Source: Balneola sp. (GTDB lineage: Bacteria; Bacteroidota; Rhodothermia; Balneolales; Balneolaceae). Taken from it: 64,000 bases of DNA. This document shows positions 50,624-60,129 of this stretch, piece after piece (within the stretch, counting starts at the first letter, position 1; each line of letters begins with the position of its first letter). The notes beneath the pieces were generated by a model. The model did no database searches and had not been told where the DNA came from. It saw only the letters and a list, made by a program, of their open reading frames with translations. A program made the translations under genes and the position numbers. The stretch covers positions 496,001 to 560,000 of the forward strand of contig NZMW01000010.1 of the NCBI GenBank assembly GCA_002694685.1, in the 5' to 3' direction.

Positions 50624-52303
50624 TTATTCAACGTCACCCATTAGCTTACGGATTGGAGGTGCAGCAAGGAGTGCTACAATCCCACCGCCACCTACAATAA
50701 GAGCAACACTCTGGAAAAGTCCAGATGGAGCTAGAGTCTCGAGCTGACCTGCAAGTAATCCGGCCATGAGATTTCCTAATGCAGCTGCTACAAACCAGAT
50801 TCCCATCATTTGAGAAACGCGGTTTTTTGGTGCGAGTTTGGTCATAGAGGAAAGCCCTACAGGTGATAAACAAAGTTCACCTACTGTGTGCAGGAAGTAC
50901 GTGACAATCAGCCATGCGGGGGAAACCAAGCTTGTGGATGATGCATTAGCTGAACCCCAGGCTAGAACAAAGAATCCGGCGGCAAGTCCGAAAAGACCCA
51001 AGCCAAACTTAACAGGAATTGAAGGGTTAGCATTTTTAGATGCGAGCCAAGTCCACATAAATCCAAATATAGGAGCAAAGATCACAATAAAGGTTGGGTT
51101 AATAAGCTGAAGTGTACTTGCAGGAATAATCCAGCCACTGCCTATTTGAGTAAAAACCCAGTAGAAAAAGGCAAGGACACCTACAGCAGAGGCTACCAAG
51201 GCAATTTTAGCTACTTGCCAGAGGTCATCTCTCCTAAAAGCTTTTAATGTATACCAGCCGATAGGAATGGCTAGAATGGCAGTCAAAATAAAAGAACCAT
51301 ATCCGCCCAGGAATTCACTTGGTCCGGCAGCACGATTGGTTAATTCAGCAGCAAATAGATTCAATGATGAACCCGCTTGCTCAAATCCACTCCAGAATAA
51401 AGCGGCGAGGATAAACAGCCAGAAAATTACGCCTAATCGTTTTTTCTCTTGTTGAGTATGTCCTCCAAAAAAGATGATATACCCAAAGAATAAAAGTGTA
51501 ATGATTACGGCAACAATACCAAGGTTTTGAGCCAATACATCCAATGCTACATTAATAGCTCCTGAACTTTGAAGGAACCCAAATACAACAACAACAGCGA
51601 TAAGAATAGAAGAGACGGTATAGAAGATTTTACTTTTTCTATTTACTTCTTCTTTGGTAAAGTTCTCATCAAGATCTCCGGCACCTTCCAGATACTTATC
51701 ACCAATCTTGTAGGAAATCAGGCCAAGTACCATTCCAAAACCGGCGAGTGAAAATCCATAATGCCAGTTGTAACCTTCACCAAGCAGACCACATAGAAGA
51801 GGGCCAAGAATAGCACCAAGGTTAATACCCATATAAAATATGGAGAAGCCTGCATCACGGCGAGCTCCGCCTTCAGGGTAGATATCTCCTACCATAGAGC
51901 TTACGTTTGGCTTCAAAAGACCGGTACCGATTACAATAAGGGCAAGTCCGATAAAAAAGAAGGTTGTTGTTGGTACAGCCATGCTGAAGTGGCCGGCTGC
52001 AATAATACAACCTCCAATAAATACGGCTTTTTTCTGCCCCCAAATGTTGTCAGCTACCCAACCACCGGGTAAGGAAAGCACATATACAAAGAACGTATAG
52101 ATACCATAAATAGCAGTTGCTTCACCAACACTAAATCCCAAACCCGGATTATCGCCAAGAGCTTCTGCCGTCATGAAAAGAACCAAGAGGGCGCGCATGC
52201 CATAATAACTGAAGCGCTCCCAAAGTTCAGTAAAAAATAATGTTGATAAGCCACGCGGATGTCCAAAAAAGTCATTTGCAGTGGCGGGATTCCCGTTTGC
52301 CAT
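50624..52303 (-). CDS. POT-family proton-dependent di/tripeptide transporter
   Basis: 559 residues from the ATG at 52303 (MANGNPATANDFFGHPRGL), where homologous sequence begins; the ORF extends to 52420 without membrane-like or conserved sequence. The POT signature ELWERFSYYGMRALL (ExxERFxYYG) is at about 25-38, and GGWVADNIWGQKK and the later LSPVGLSSMTKLAPKNR are also typical. About 14 helices. It imports di- and tripeptides with protons across the inner membrane, consistent with the three exported peptidases elsewhere in the window. It is divergent from hutH. Confidence 0.95.
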   Translation of the reverse strand: MANGNPATANDFFGHPRGLSTLFFTELWERFSYYGMRALLVLFMTAEALGDNPGLGFSVGEATAIYGIYTFFVYVLSLPGGWVADNIWGQKKAVFIGGCIIAAGHFSMAVPTTTFFFIGLALIVIGTGLLKPNVSSMVGDIYPEGGARRDAGFSIFYMGINLGAILGPLLCGLLGEGYNWHYGFSLAGFGMVLGLISYKIGDKYLEGAGDLDENFTKEEVNRKSKIFYTVSSILIAVVVVFGFLQSSGAINVALDVLAQNLGIVAVIITLLFFGYIIFFGGHTQQEKKRLGVIFWLFILAALFWSGFEQAGSSLNLFAAELTNRAAGPSEFLGGYGSFILTAILAIPIGWYTLKAFRRDDLWQVAKIALVASAVGVLAFFYWVFTQIGSGWIIPASTLQLINPTFIVIFAPIFGFMWTWLASKNANPSIPVKFGLGLFGLAAGFFVLAWGSANASSTSLVSPAWLIVTYFLHTVGELCLSPVGLSSMTKLAPKNRVSQMMGIWFVAAALGNLMAGLLAGQLETLAPSGLFQSVALIVGGGGIVALLAAPPIRKLMGDVE

Positions 52304-52443
52304 AATGTGTAAAGGTTGGTTAGGGTTTAAATATTCTATAAAGTGGGTGATGATACCTAAAGAGCTACTCGGTTGCAAGAAAGGATTGAATTCGGGATAG
52401 TTTGTAACGACCTTCTGCAAGAGTTAAAAAACGGATGTAAGAG

Positions 52444-53928
52444 ATGAAAATAAAGATCAGCAGCCTGTATTCAGATATTGAACAGTCAATATCTCAACTA
52501 AAAAAAGATCCTGGTCCGGTGCTGAATGCACGGGCTATTGTGGATGAGGCTTTAACAAAAAACGAAGCTTTTTATGGAATCAACACGGGATTTGGGGTTT
52601 TAGCCACTAAACGCATTGGGGCCGATCAGCTTAAGCAGCTTCAGAGGAATCTGATTCTTTCTCACGCCGTTGGAACCGGAGATTTGATTTCCAAAGAGAT
52701 TTCAAGGCTTATGCTACAGCTCAAAATCCACGCTTTGGGTATTGGATATTCTGGTATTTCTAAAGAGACTTTCGACCGACTGATTTATTTCGTTGACCAT
52801 GATCTGATCCCGGTTATCCCCGAAAAAGGAAGTGTAGGGGCTTCTGGAGATTTAGCTCCGCTGGCACATATGTCACTTCCCTTGTTAGGATTTGGCTCTT
52901 TTTGGAATGAAGACGGCACGGACACTATCCCGGCTGAAGAGCTGCTTAAAAAGCATAACATGGAACCTATTGACCTTCAACCCAAAGACGGCCTATCTCT
53001 TATTAATGGGACGCAGCTGATGAGTGGCTATGGGGCTTTTGTGTTAGAAAAAACACTCCGGCTTTTAAAATCTTCAGACTTATTAGGAGCAATGAGTTTG
53101 GAGGCCTTGCAGGGAAGTATTAAGCCTTTTGATAAACGCATTCATGAGATAAGGCCACATTCCGGTCAGCAAGCAGTTGCTGAGAATGTGCGAAAACTGT
53201 TGGCAGAAAGTGAAATTTTAGAGTCACATCGAAATTGCGGGAAAGTCCAAGATCCATATTCACTCCGATGCATTCCGCAAGTTCATGGCGCTAGTCGGGA
53301 TGCGATATCGCATTGCGTGCAAACGGTTCAAACCGAAATCAATTCAGTAACAGACAACCCGCTGGTTTTCCAAAACGGTGATATTATAAGCGGAGGGAAT
53401 TTCCATGGGCAACCACTTGCTCTGGTTTTAGATTATGCGGCCATTGCCTTAGCAGAATTGGCAAGCATTTCAGAGAGAAGAACCTATCTATTGCTGGGAG
53501 GGCACGACGGACTCCCTAAGTTACTGATGGAAGAAACAGGAATTAACTCCGGTTTTATGATTCCGCAGTACACATCCGCAGCTTTGGTATCGGAGAATAA
53601 GGTACTTTGCCATCCGGCTTCTGTAGATTCGATTCCTACCAGTTTAGGACAAGAAGACCACGTAAGTATGGGAAGTGTTGGGGCGTTAAAATTATTGAAT
53701 GTCTTCAAAAATGTGGAACAGGTATTGGCTATAGAATTGTTTACAGCAGCTCAGGCATTGGATTTCCGTACCCCATTGAAACCCGGGAAAGGCGTGGAGC
53801 AAGCGCATAAATACATCAGGGAACAAATTCCCCATGCTCATGAAGATCATTTCTTTAAAGATGAAATTAATGTGGCAGTTGACTTGCTGCTGGACAAGAA
53901 TTTAATAGATCCGTTGAAACTGAATTAA
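52444..53928 (+). CDS. hutH: Histidine ammonia-lyase
   Basis: 494 residues. The MIO-forming Ala-Ser-Gly is in SVGASGDLAPLAHMSLPLLG (about 140-160). Supporting HAL segments are FYGINTGFGVLAT, NGTQLMSGYGAFVL, RCIPQVHGASRD, VTDNPLVF, GGNFHGQPLAL and SLGQEDHVSMGS. It converts histidine to urocanate and ammonia in the first Hut step. hutU, hutI and hutG are not adjacent, so the pathway would be completed elsewhere, or the enzyme is stand-alone. The POT transporter is divergent, possibly sharing regulation. It is followed by a hairpin and DUF456. Confidence 0.95.
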   Translation: MKIKISSLYSDIEQSISQLKKDPGPVLNARAIVDEALTKNEAFYGINTGFGVLATKRIGADQLKQLQRNLILSHAVGTGDLISKEISRLMLQLKIHALGIGYSGISKETFDRLIYFVDHDLIPVIPEKGSVGASGDLAPLAHMSLPLLGFGSFWNEDGTDTIPAEELLKKHNMEPIDLQPKDGLSLINGTQLMSGYGAFVLEKTLRLLKSSDLLGAMSLEALQGSIKPFDKRIHEIRPHSGQQAVAENVRKLLAESEILESHRNCGKVQDPYSLRCIPQVHGASRDAISHCVQTVQTEINSVTDNPLVFQNGDIISGGNFHGQPLALVLDYAAIALAELASISERRTYLLLGGHDGLPKLLMEETGINSGFMIPQYTSAALVSENKVLCHPASVDSIPTSLGQEDHVSMGSVGALKLLNVFKNVEQVLAIELFTAAQALDFRTPLKPGKGVEQAHKYIREQIPHAHEDHFFKDEINVAVDLLLDKNLIDPLKLN

Positions 53929-53936
53929 TATGAGTT

Positions 53937-53977
53937 CCAACAGCCTAAAGTAGTTGAATGAAACCTTAGGTTGTTGG
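53937..53977. terminator. Hairpin between hutH and DUF456 gene
   Basis: CCAACAGCCTAAAG / CCTTAGGTTGTTGG (near-perfect, two mismatches), 13-nt loop, no T run. It lies 9 bp after the hutH stop and may attenuate transcription into the next gene. Confidence 0.5.
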
Positions 53978-53992
53978 ATACGTGTAGTTACC

Positions 53993-54469
53993 ATGGAAAC
54001 AATCTTAATCATCATAGGTGCTTTATTTATTTTAGCAGGACTTGCCGGAGCTTTCTTACCGGTAGTTCCGGGATTGCCATTCAGCTACTTTGGATTGTTA
54101 ATCCTTCAGTTTTTACACGCCCCTTTTTCTGTGATGTTTTTGATCTTCTGGGCCGTTGTGGTAATCACAGTAGGTTTTTTCCTCGATAACATAATTCCAG
54201 CCTGGGGTACCAAAAAATTTGGGGGTTCTTCTTATGGCATTACCGGTTCTGTAGTAGGATTGATCTTTGGTTTGTTCTTTCCACCTATTGGTTTTGTTCT
54301 TGGTCCCTTAGCAGGAGCTTTTGTAGGAGAGATTATTGGTGGAAATAATTCGGATAAAGCAATGAAGTCTGCCATTGGTTCTTTTGTCGGGTTCATGGCA
54401 GCTACAGGGTTAAAAGTTATGGCAGCTGGAATAATGGCATACTACTATTTCAGTAATGTGACATACTAG
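53993..54469 (+). CDS. DUF456-family membrane protein
   Basis: 158 residues from the ATG at 53993 (METILIIIGALFILAGLAGA); the ORF can be extended to a TTG at 53954 but that part is in the hairpin. Four or five hydrophobic segments with the DUF456 signature LPVVPGLPFSYFGLLI, a central FLDNIIPAWGTKKFGGSSYG and a glycine-rich GLIFGLFFPPIGFVLGPLAGAFVGEI stretch. Function is not established. It resembles small inner-membrane proteins that occur widely in Bacteroidota. It follows hutH on the same strand with 64 bp between, so co-transcription is possible. Confidence 0.9.
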   Translation: METILIIIGALFILAGLAGAFLPVVPGLPFSYFGLLILQFLHAPFSVMFLIFWAVVVITVGFFLDNIIPAWGTKKFGGSSYGITGSVVGLIFGLFFPPIGFVLGPLAGAFVGEIIGGNNSDKAMKSAIGSFVGFMAATGLKVMAAGIMAYYYFSNVTY

Positions 54470-54579
54470 TATTTGTTACTTCACACAAAGGGAGTACTGC
54501 AATAACTTGATGTGGGGCAATGTGTTTTATTTTGGCGTTTTTATTACGTAATTGAATCAAATTCAATTAAGCTCCCAAA

Positions 54580-56001
54580 ATGAGATTCTTTACTATTCTT
54601 TTTTCTTTCGGATGCCTTGTAGCCCTTACCTTCACATCTTGCGAAAATGCCAAACCAAAAAATTCTACCTTTGCTATTTCTGGAGCAACTTTGTTTGATG
54701 GGACCGGAGCTGAAGCTATTTCAAATAGCATAATTATAGTTAGAGAAGGTCGGATTGAATGTGTGGGTGAACAGGGTGACTGTTCAATTCCGTCTAATGC
54801 TGAGACTATTGACGCTTCCGGAAAATACATTACACCGGGTATGATTGATGCACATATGCACTTTTCACAGACCGGTTTTTTTGATGGTCGTCCGGATGCT
54901 ATGGACATCACAGACGAATATCCGTTCCCGGATGTTGCCGCTTATCAAAAGCAAAACCCCCAGCGCTATTATGACTCGTATTTATGTTCCGGAATAACGG
55001 GGGTCTATGATGTCGGTGGTTTTTCATGGACGATTGATTTACAGGAAGAAGCAGAAAATAATCCTAAAGCACCACATGTAGCGGCAGCAGGACCACTTCT
55101 CACCCCAGCTCCGGGCGCTCCATTTGACTTACCCTCAGATCGGGTACTTGTGAACCTAGACTCAGAAGAAACGGGGGTGAAAACCGTTCAATACCTTTCT
55201 TCCTTAGGGAGTACGGGGATCAAGTTTTGGCAGATAAATACAAGAAGTGATGAGTATAAGGATTGGGTGTCAACAGCGGCGGAAGAAATTAGAAAAGAAG
55301 GCAACCAGATGATCGCCCATGCTACAACGCTGGAGCAGGCCAAATTCGCATTGGAAAACGGCGCAAAGCTATTAGTACATAGTGTAGGAGATGTAGAAGT
55401 AGATGAAGAATTCCTGGAGATGGCTAAAGAAAACGGAACTTACTATAACCCAACGCTGATTGTGAGTGCGGGATACATGCTTGCATATAAAGCAGCGGCA
55501 GATATTGAACCTATTCCGGTCAACGATCCCAATGGATGCATAGATACAAGAACCAAAGAGTTGATTACAACCGCATCACAATTTAAAGACCATCCAAGGC
55601 TTACAGAAAATTTTAAGGAACGACTTCGGTCATTTAATTATGAGGAAGATATGCCGGAAGTAATTCAATATGAAAACCTAAAAACTATACATGAATCAGG
55701 AATACCGGTAGTGGTTGGTACGGATGCCGGAAACCCGGGAACACTACATGGGGTTTCAATTTTTGATGAGCTTGAAGCAATGCAGTCAGCTGGCATTACA
55801 GCTGAAGATTTGATTGTAATGGCCACCAAAAATGGAGCGGAATCCATGCGAAGAGGTGATGATTTTGGAACCCTTGAAGTTGGAAAATTCGGCAATTTGA
55901 TTATTCTGGATGAAAACCCTTCTCAGGATATTTCAAACATGCGATCTTTATCCCATGTCATGATTAAAGGAAACCTTATAGAGGTTGGATCTTCTAAATA
56001 A
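54580..56001 (+). CDS. Amidohydrolase-family lipoprotein
   Basis: 473 residues with a lipoprotein signal (FSFGCLVALTFTSC, Cys21). The amidohydrolase barrel has His92 and His94 in MIDAHMHFS, a Lys in STGIKFWQINT (candidate carbamylated ligand), His in MIAHATTLEQA, His in LLVHSVGDVE and Asp in VVVGTDAGNPGTLHG. Bacteroidota often have such imidazolonepropionase/prolidase-like exported hydrolases (SusD-unrelated) that probably cleave amide or peptide-like substrates. The C-terminal small domain includes DFGTLEVGKFGNLIILDENP, typical of this subfamily. The substrate is unknown. It precedes the TPR protein gene by 70 bp. Confidence 0.9.
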   Translation: MRFFTILFSFGCLVALTFTSCENAKPKNSTFAISGATLFDGTGAEAISNSIIIVREGRIECVGEQGDCSIPSNAETIDASGKYITPGMIDAHMHFSQTGFFDGRPDAMDITDEYPFPDVAAYQKQNPQRYYDSYLCSGITGVYDVGGFSWTIDLQEEAENNPKAPHVAAAGPLLTPAPGAPFDLPSDRVLVNLDSEETGVKTVQYLSSLGSTGIKFWQINTRSDEYKDWVSTAAEEIRKEGNQMIAHATTLEQAKFALENGAKLLVHSVGDVEVDEEFLEMAKENGTYYNPTLIVSAGYMLAYKAAADIEPIPVNDPNGCIDTRTKELITTASQFKDHPRLTENFKERLRSFNYEEDMPEVIQYENLKTIHESGIPVVVGTDAGNPGTLHGVSIFDELEAMQSAGITAEDLIVMATKNGAESMRRGDDFGTLEVGKFGNLIILDENPSQDISNMRSLSHVMIKGNLIEVGSSK

Positions 56002-56071
56002 GAACTTAGTGATTTCTTGTTTTTCCAATTATTTTGAATTCAGCAAAGGCTGCAAACTTAAAAAGCATCTC

Positions 56072-57544
56072 ATGAAAACTGTATATACTTCATTTCTACT
56101 AATTATAACGCTCATGATTTTGGGCGCTAGTGCTCAGGCACAGAATAAACAACTCGGGAAAATTAACTTTCCGAATTCGGGAAATAAGTCAGCTCAAGCC
56201 GATTTTATAGAAGGCATGAAATTCCTGCATAACTTTGAATATGCTGATGCTGCCCGAGCTTTCCAGCGGGCGCAAGAGAAAGACCCGGATTTTGTGATGG
56301 CATATTATGGGGAGGCTAAAAGTCATAACCACCCGATTTGGATGCAACAAGATCGAGTAGCAGCAATGGGGATTTTAAGCAAGTTAGGAGAAACTGTCGA
56401 TGAGCGACAAGAGAAGGCTTCAACCCAAAGAGAAAAAGACTTGTTGATGTCTCTTGAAGTGCTATATGGAAATACCGATGAAACACAGGGACTTTCCAAA
56501 GAAGAGCGGGATGATTTGTATATGGAATACATGGCAGACCTTCATGAAAAATACCCTGATGATCATGAGATTACGGCTTTTTATGGACTCTCAATTTTGG
56601 GAACAGCTCACGAGGGGCGCGACTTTGCGATTTACATGGAAGCAGCCGCAGAGTTATTTGATGTCTGGAATGCGAATCCAGAACACCCCGGAGCTGCCCA
56701 TTATCTCATTCATTCCTTTGATGATCCCATTCATGCACCTTTGGGGTTACCGATGGCTAAAGCTTATTCTGAAATTGCACCATCAGCGGCTCACGCTCAG
56801 CACATGACCTCGCATATTTTTTTAGCGCTTGGAATGTGGGGAGAAACCATTGATGCTAATATTGTTGCCCGTGATGTTCAGCAAACTCGCCAAAAAGAAT
56901 TGGATGAGCGGATGACTGTTTGTGGTCACTACCCCTGGTGGTTGGAGTATGGATATGTGCAATTTGGGCAGGATGAAAAGGCACGGCAGGTATTACAGAA
57001 CTGCTATGACCGTATCAAAAGAGAACCCACTGCAAGTGAGAAATGGCATTTTTCAGTGATGAGAGGTCATTATATAGTAGGTACCGAATTATGGGCAGCT
57101 GCTGAAGAATGGAGTGCTGATTATGAATCAGGAAATCGCAATGGACTGAATTACTTCTTCACTTCCGCTTTAGCTGCAATAAAAATGGGAGATCCAGAGA
57201 AAGCTCGCCAAAACCTGGACCAAATTATGCAAATTCCTGAGAATCCAGATCGGAATATCCAAATGAATCAGATCAAGAGTCTTCTTCTTATTGATGAAGG
57301 AAATCAGGAAGAAGGATTAGACCTGTTGAAAGAAACAGTGGTAATGGAAGCCGAGCTTCCCATTGATTTTGGCCCACCCACAATCGTTAAGCCATCTTAT
57401 GAATTATTAGGTGACGTTCTGATGGATATGGGTGAGTACGAACAGGCTTTTGAAGCTTATAAAAAACAATTAGAGCGAACCCCGGATCGGCGCCGTTCAG
57501 TACTAGGATTAGGAAAAGCCCGTGGAATGATGGCTTCCCGCTAA
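56072..57544 (+). CDS. Exported TPR-repeat protein
   Basis: 490 residues from the ATG at 56072, followed by a signal peptide (MKTVYTSFLLIITLMILGASAQAQ); the longer ORF from 55985 overlaps the amidohydrolase gene. TPR-like helical repeats begin at GMKFLHNFEYADAARAFQRAQEKDP and recur at the end (YELLGDVLMDMGEYEQAFEAYKKQLERTPD). A middle region carries several histidines (HPGAAHYLIHSFDDPIHAP, HAQHMTSHIFLALGMW), a feature of a Bacteroidota subgroup. It may assemble periplasmic complexes. It probably follows the amidohydrolase gene on the same transcript. The convergent neighbour stops 13 bp away. Confidence 0.88.
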   Translation: MKTVYTSFLLIITLMILGASAQAQNKQLGKINFPNSGNKSAQADFIEGMKFLHNFEYADAARAFQRAQEKDPDFVMAYYGEAKSHNHPIWMQQDRVAAMGILSKLGETVDERQEKASTQREKDLLMSLEVLYGNTDETQGLSKEERDDLYMEYMADLHEKYPDDHEITAFYGLSILGTAHEGRDFAIYMEAAAELFDVWNANPEHPGAAHYLIHSFDDPIHAPLGLPMAKAYSEIAPSAAHAQHMTSHIFLALGMWGETIDANIVARDVQQTRQKELDERMTVCGHYPWWLEYGYVQFGQDEKARQVLQNCYDRIKREPTASEKWHFSVMRGHYIVGTELWAAAEEWSADYESGNRNGLNYFFTSALAAIKMGDPEKARQNLDQIMQIPENPDRNIQMNQIKSLLLIDEGNQEEGLDLLKETVVMEAELPIDFGPPTIVKPSYELLGDVLMDMGEYEQAFEAYKKQLERTPDRRRSVLGLGKARGMMASR

Positions 57545-57557
57545 TCAATTTCCATTT

Positions 57558-60032
57558 CTACTGATTTTCTGAATTCAAGCTAATATCACTGCCTGAGCGG
57601 AATGTTTGAGTATGGGTGAATGTATTGCCGTCCTCACTGATTCCTTCAATCACAATGCGGTAGCTGGAGGAGATGTCATTGGTCCAGAATTCAATAGCGT
57701 TTCCTTCTGAGGAAAGGTTAACGTCTGGATTCCAGAAAAGGGTAATACGATCATCTCGCTCCGCAAGGTCTTTTGGGACGGTTAAATTATATTTTGGGTG
57801 ATAGAATTCAGCCCGTTCCTGAAACCCTTGAACGTATGAGTTTTTTAGTCCTCTGACATTTTTCTGCACACCATTTCCTGTATGGGTGGTGATAATGATA
57901 GTACTGGAAGTAGGTACACTTCCTAAATAATTAACATCGCTATCTCTTGTAATAATCATAGACTTGATGTCTTCTGAATCCATCATTTTAACAAACTCGA
58001 AATAGGTTGGAATCCCATCTACAAAATATCGAAACTCATTTTCATCTCCATCTGCACCTCTTCCGGTAAGGCTTACTGCATTATCTATGGGGTTAAACCT
58101 TAGACCTGGCACCAGGTTAAATACCTGTTCTATTGGCAAGTTTCTTAAGTAATCTCTTTTTGCCATATCAACATAAATTGACCGGCCTCCAGCATTATCC
58201 AGGTACTGCTGGAGATCAGCGCTAAATTCTGAATTGCCGGTGACGGTAATTTCTCCAAGATCCTGAGACCATTCAAAGTCATCAGCTTGTTGCGACTTGC
58301 TAATAGCAGAACTTGCCCGGTCAGCAGTGTTAATTTGCTGATTATTATCTTGAGCCTTCGTGGCTTCCCGGGATAATTCTAACTGTGGAGTATCAGAGTA
58401 ATTTTTGGGAAAGTCTTCAAACTGATCATCAACGGTTATCCAGACTTTGTCACTGCCATTCTCCTTATTTGATTTTAAAGTCACATTCTGTACTCCGGAA
58501 ACCATAAGGTCATCTATCTCAAAAAGCCCGTCTTTATCAGTTGTTATGATTTGGGAATTTTCATTGTTTGAACCAGTCTCTGCATATACAACGGCATCTT
58601 CAATAGGCCTATCTAATAAAAGCGTAGTGATTTTTCCGGAAAGACTAATCCCCGTTTCAGGTGGGACAAGGTTTTCAAGCTGTTCTTTAATTGCATCAAT
58701 CTGCATGGGATATGCACGCCAGCCTTGGGTCAAGAGCAATAAATCAAGGTATGGCTCCGCATTTTTAATGTCGCTGAAGTAAAATCCCGGATTTTCAATA
58801 TGTCCTCTAATTTCAGTTCCTAACCGAAGATGGGATGTAATGTCAATGCCATCTTTTTTATACTTCCTCAGATTATCATCAAAAACAGAGATACTGGCTG
58901 TTCCATTAATTTGCGTTCCGTTATGGTCACGGACACCAAGGTCTAGCTTGACCCGATCTCGAGCCGCATATACTTCCTGATTCAGATTGGTGTTTACCTC
59001 AAGTTGATCCACCGGATTTTGGGCATAGCTAAGTCGTTCGGCTATAGGGTTCCCGTCTTCACTAAGAAGAGTAAAATGGACAATGCCGGACGCAAACTGA
59101 TTTTTTGGTATCATAGCTGAGCTACCTTCAGAAATAGGAGCTGCATGAAAAATCAGTCCCTTTACATGGGCAAATAGGAAGTAGGATTGCGAATCGAAAG
59201 CCCCCGCCGTTTTCAGGTCAACGGTAAAGAAGTCACCTTCTTGATCAACATTCAGAATAGCACCTTCTTCTTTGACTTCGGGTAAGGGGATTCTTTTGTC
59301 CTCAACCTGGGCATAATAACTTGTGTTGGCCTGTGGGGTGAAGTCAACGTAGCCCATGCCATTATGCTGAGTAGAAAAATCAGTTACAGGCTGTCCATTT
59401 TCACTATAGATGGTGCCTTCAATATTATGTCCCAAGCCATCTTCCCCGATAGATTTAAAAGCCAGCGTTGTTGAAAGTTCATTCACTAAATGACCTGATT
59501 CTGGAAAGAACTGAAGATCAAATTCCTCACTTTTGGAAGCAATCCCGGTACTGCCGTCGGGATTTAGGATTTGAATAGGTTTTTTGAAAGCATAAGACTC
59601 GCCAAAATTAAGTCCCCATTTGGTATACGCCCGGAGTTGGTAGGTACCCGTACTTTTATCAACATCCTCAAAAGTTAGCGTTCCCTGTCCGCGTCCCTCT
59701 TCAATCTTGATAAGTTCACGTTTAGCTACTTTGCCATCTGGAGAAACCAGTTCAACATACATCACAGTGCTGAGATCTGAGGGAAGTGTATATCCCCCCG
59801 CTACAGAGTATGCTGAAAACCAGATGCGTTCCCCAAAATAATACCAGTCGCGGTCGGTATGCAGATATACGCTTTCACGTGGCAACTGATCCTGCAGTCC
59901 CTTGAACTGCTTGATAAACTCAATGGCAGGCTCCATACTCTGAGCCTGAACCGTTGTATAACTAATTGGTAAAAGAAGAGCGACTATTATTACTTTGAAG
60001 AGAAGTCTCGAAAACCTGTCTAGATATTTCAT
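57558..60032 (-). CDS. Exported MG2-like/TonB-plug protein without barrel, paralog 1
   Basis: 824 residues, signal peptide (FSRLLFKVIIVALLLPISYT..AQ). The N-terminal part has the alpha-2-macroglobulin-type segment ESVYLHTDRDWYYFGERIWF and several beta-sandwich domains (about 40-520). A carboxypeptidase-regulatory-like domain (about 465-540) and a TonB-plug-like domain (about 620-740: LRNLPIEQVFNLVPGLRFNP, YFVDGIPTYFEFVK) follow. In place of the usual GARGAxGVIxITT the plug ends LGSVPTSSTIIITT, and no barrel follows, only about 85 residues of beta-sandwich. It is a tandem duplicate of the next gene (97 bp gap). The role is probably in envelope structure or as an adaptor. Confidence 0.8.
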   Translation of the reverse strand: MKYLDRFSRLLFKVIIVALLLPISYTTVQAQSMEPAIEFIKQFKGLQDQLPRESVYLHTDRDWYYFGERIWFSAYSVAGGYTLPSDLSTVMYVELVSPDGKVAKRELIKIEEGRGQGTLTFEDVDKSTGTYQLRAYTKWGLNFGESYAFKKPIQILNPDGSTGIASKSEEFDLQFFPESGHLVNELSTTLAFKSIGEDGLGHNIEGTIYSENGQPVTDFSTQHNGMGYVDFTPQANTSYYAQVEDKRIPLPEVKEEGAILNVDQEGDFFTVDLKTAGAFDSQSYFLFAHVKGLIFHAAPISEGSSAMIPKNQFASGIVHFTLLSEDGNPIAERLSYAQNPVDQLEVNTNLNQEVYAARDRVKLDLGVRDHNGTQINGTASISVFDDNLRKYKKDGIDITSHLRLGTEIRGHIENPGFYFSDIKNAEPYLDLLLLTQGWRAYPMQIDAIKEQLENLVPPETGISLSGKITTLLLDRPIEDAVVYAETGSNNENSQIITTDKDGLFEIDDLMVSGVQNVTLKSNKENGSDKVWITVDDQFEDFPKNYSDTPQLELSREATKAQDNNQQINTADRASSAISKSQQADDFEWSQDLGEITVTGNSEFSADLQQYLDNAGGRSIYVDMAKRDYLRNLPIEQVFNLVPGLRFNPIDNAVSLTGRGADGDENEFRYFVDGIPTYFEFVKMMDSEDIKSMIITRDSDVNYLGSVPTSSTIIITTHTGNGVQKNVRGLKNSYVQGFQERAEFYHPKYNLTVPKDLAERDDRITLFWNPDVNLSSEGNAIEFWTNDISSSYRIVIEGISEDGNTFTHTQTFRSGSDISLNSENQ

Positions 60033-60129
60033 AATCCTATTTCCTTTTTGAATGGAGTATAAAGATAAAAGATAGAGGCTACTTCAACATGACATATTCA
60101 TGTGAGGTGAAAAATACGACTGCTATAAG

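Noticed and set aside
52304-52420. 39-residue N-terminal extension of the POT transporter
   Set aside because: No conserved or membrane-like sequence; the homologous start is the ATG at 52303.
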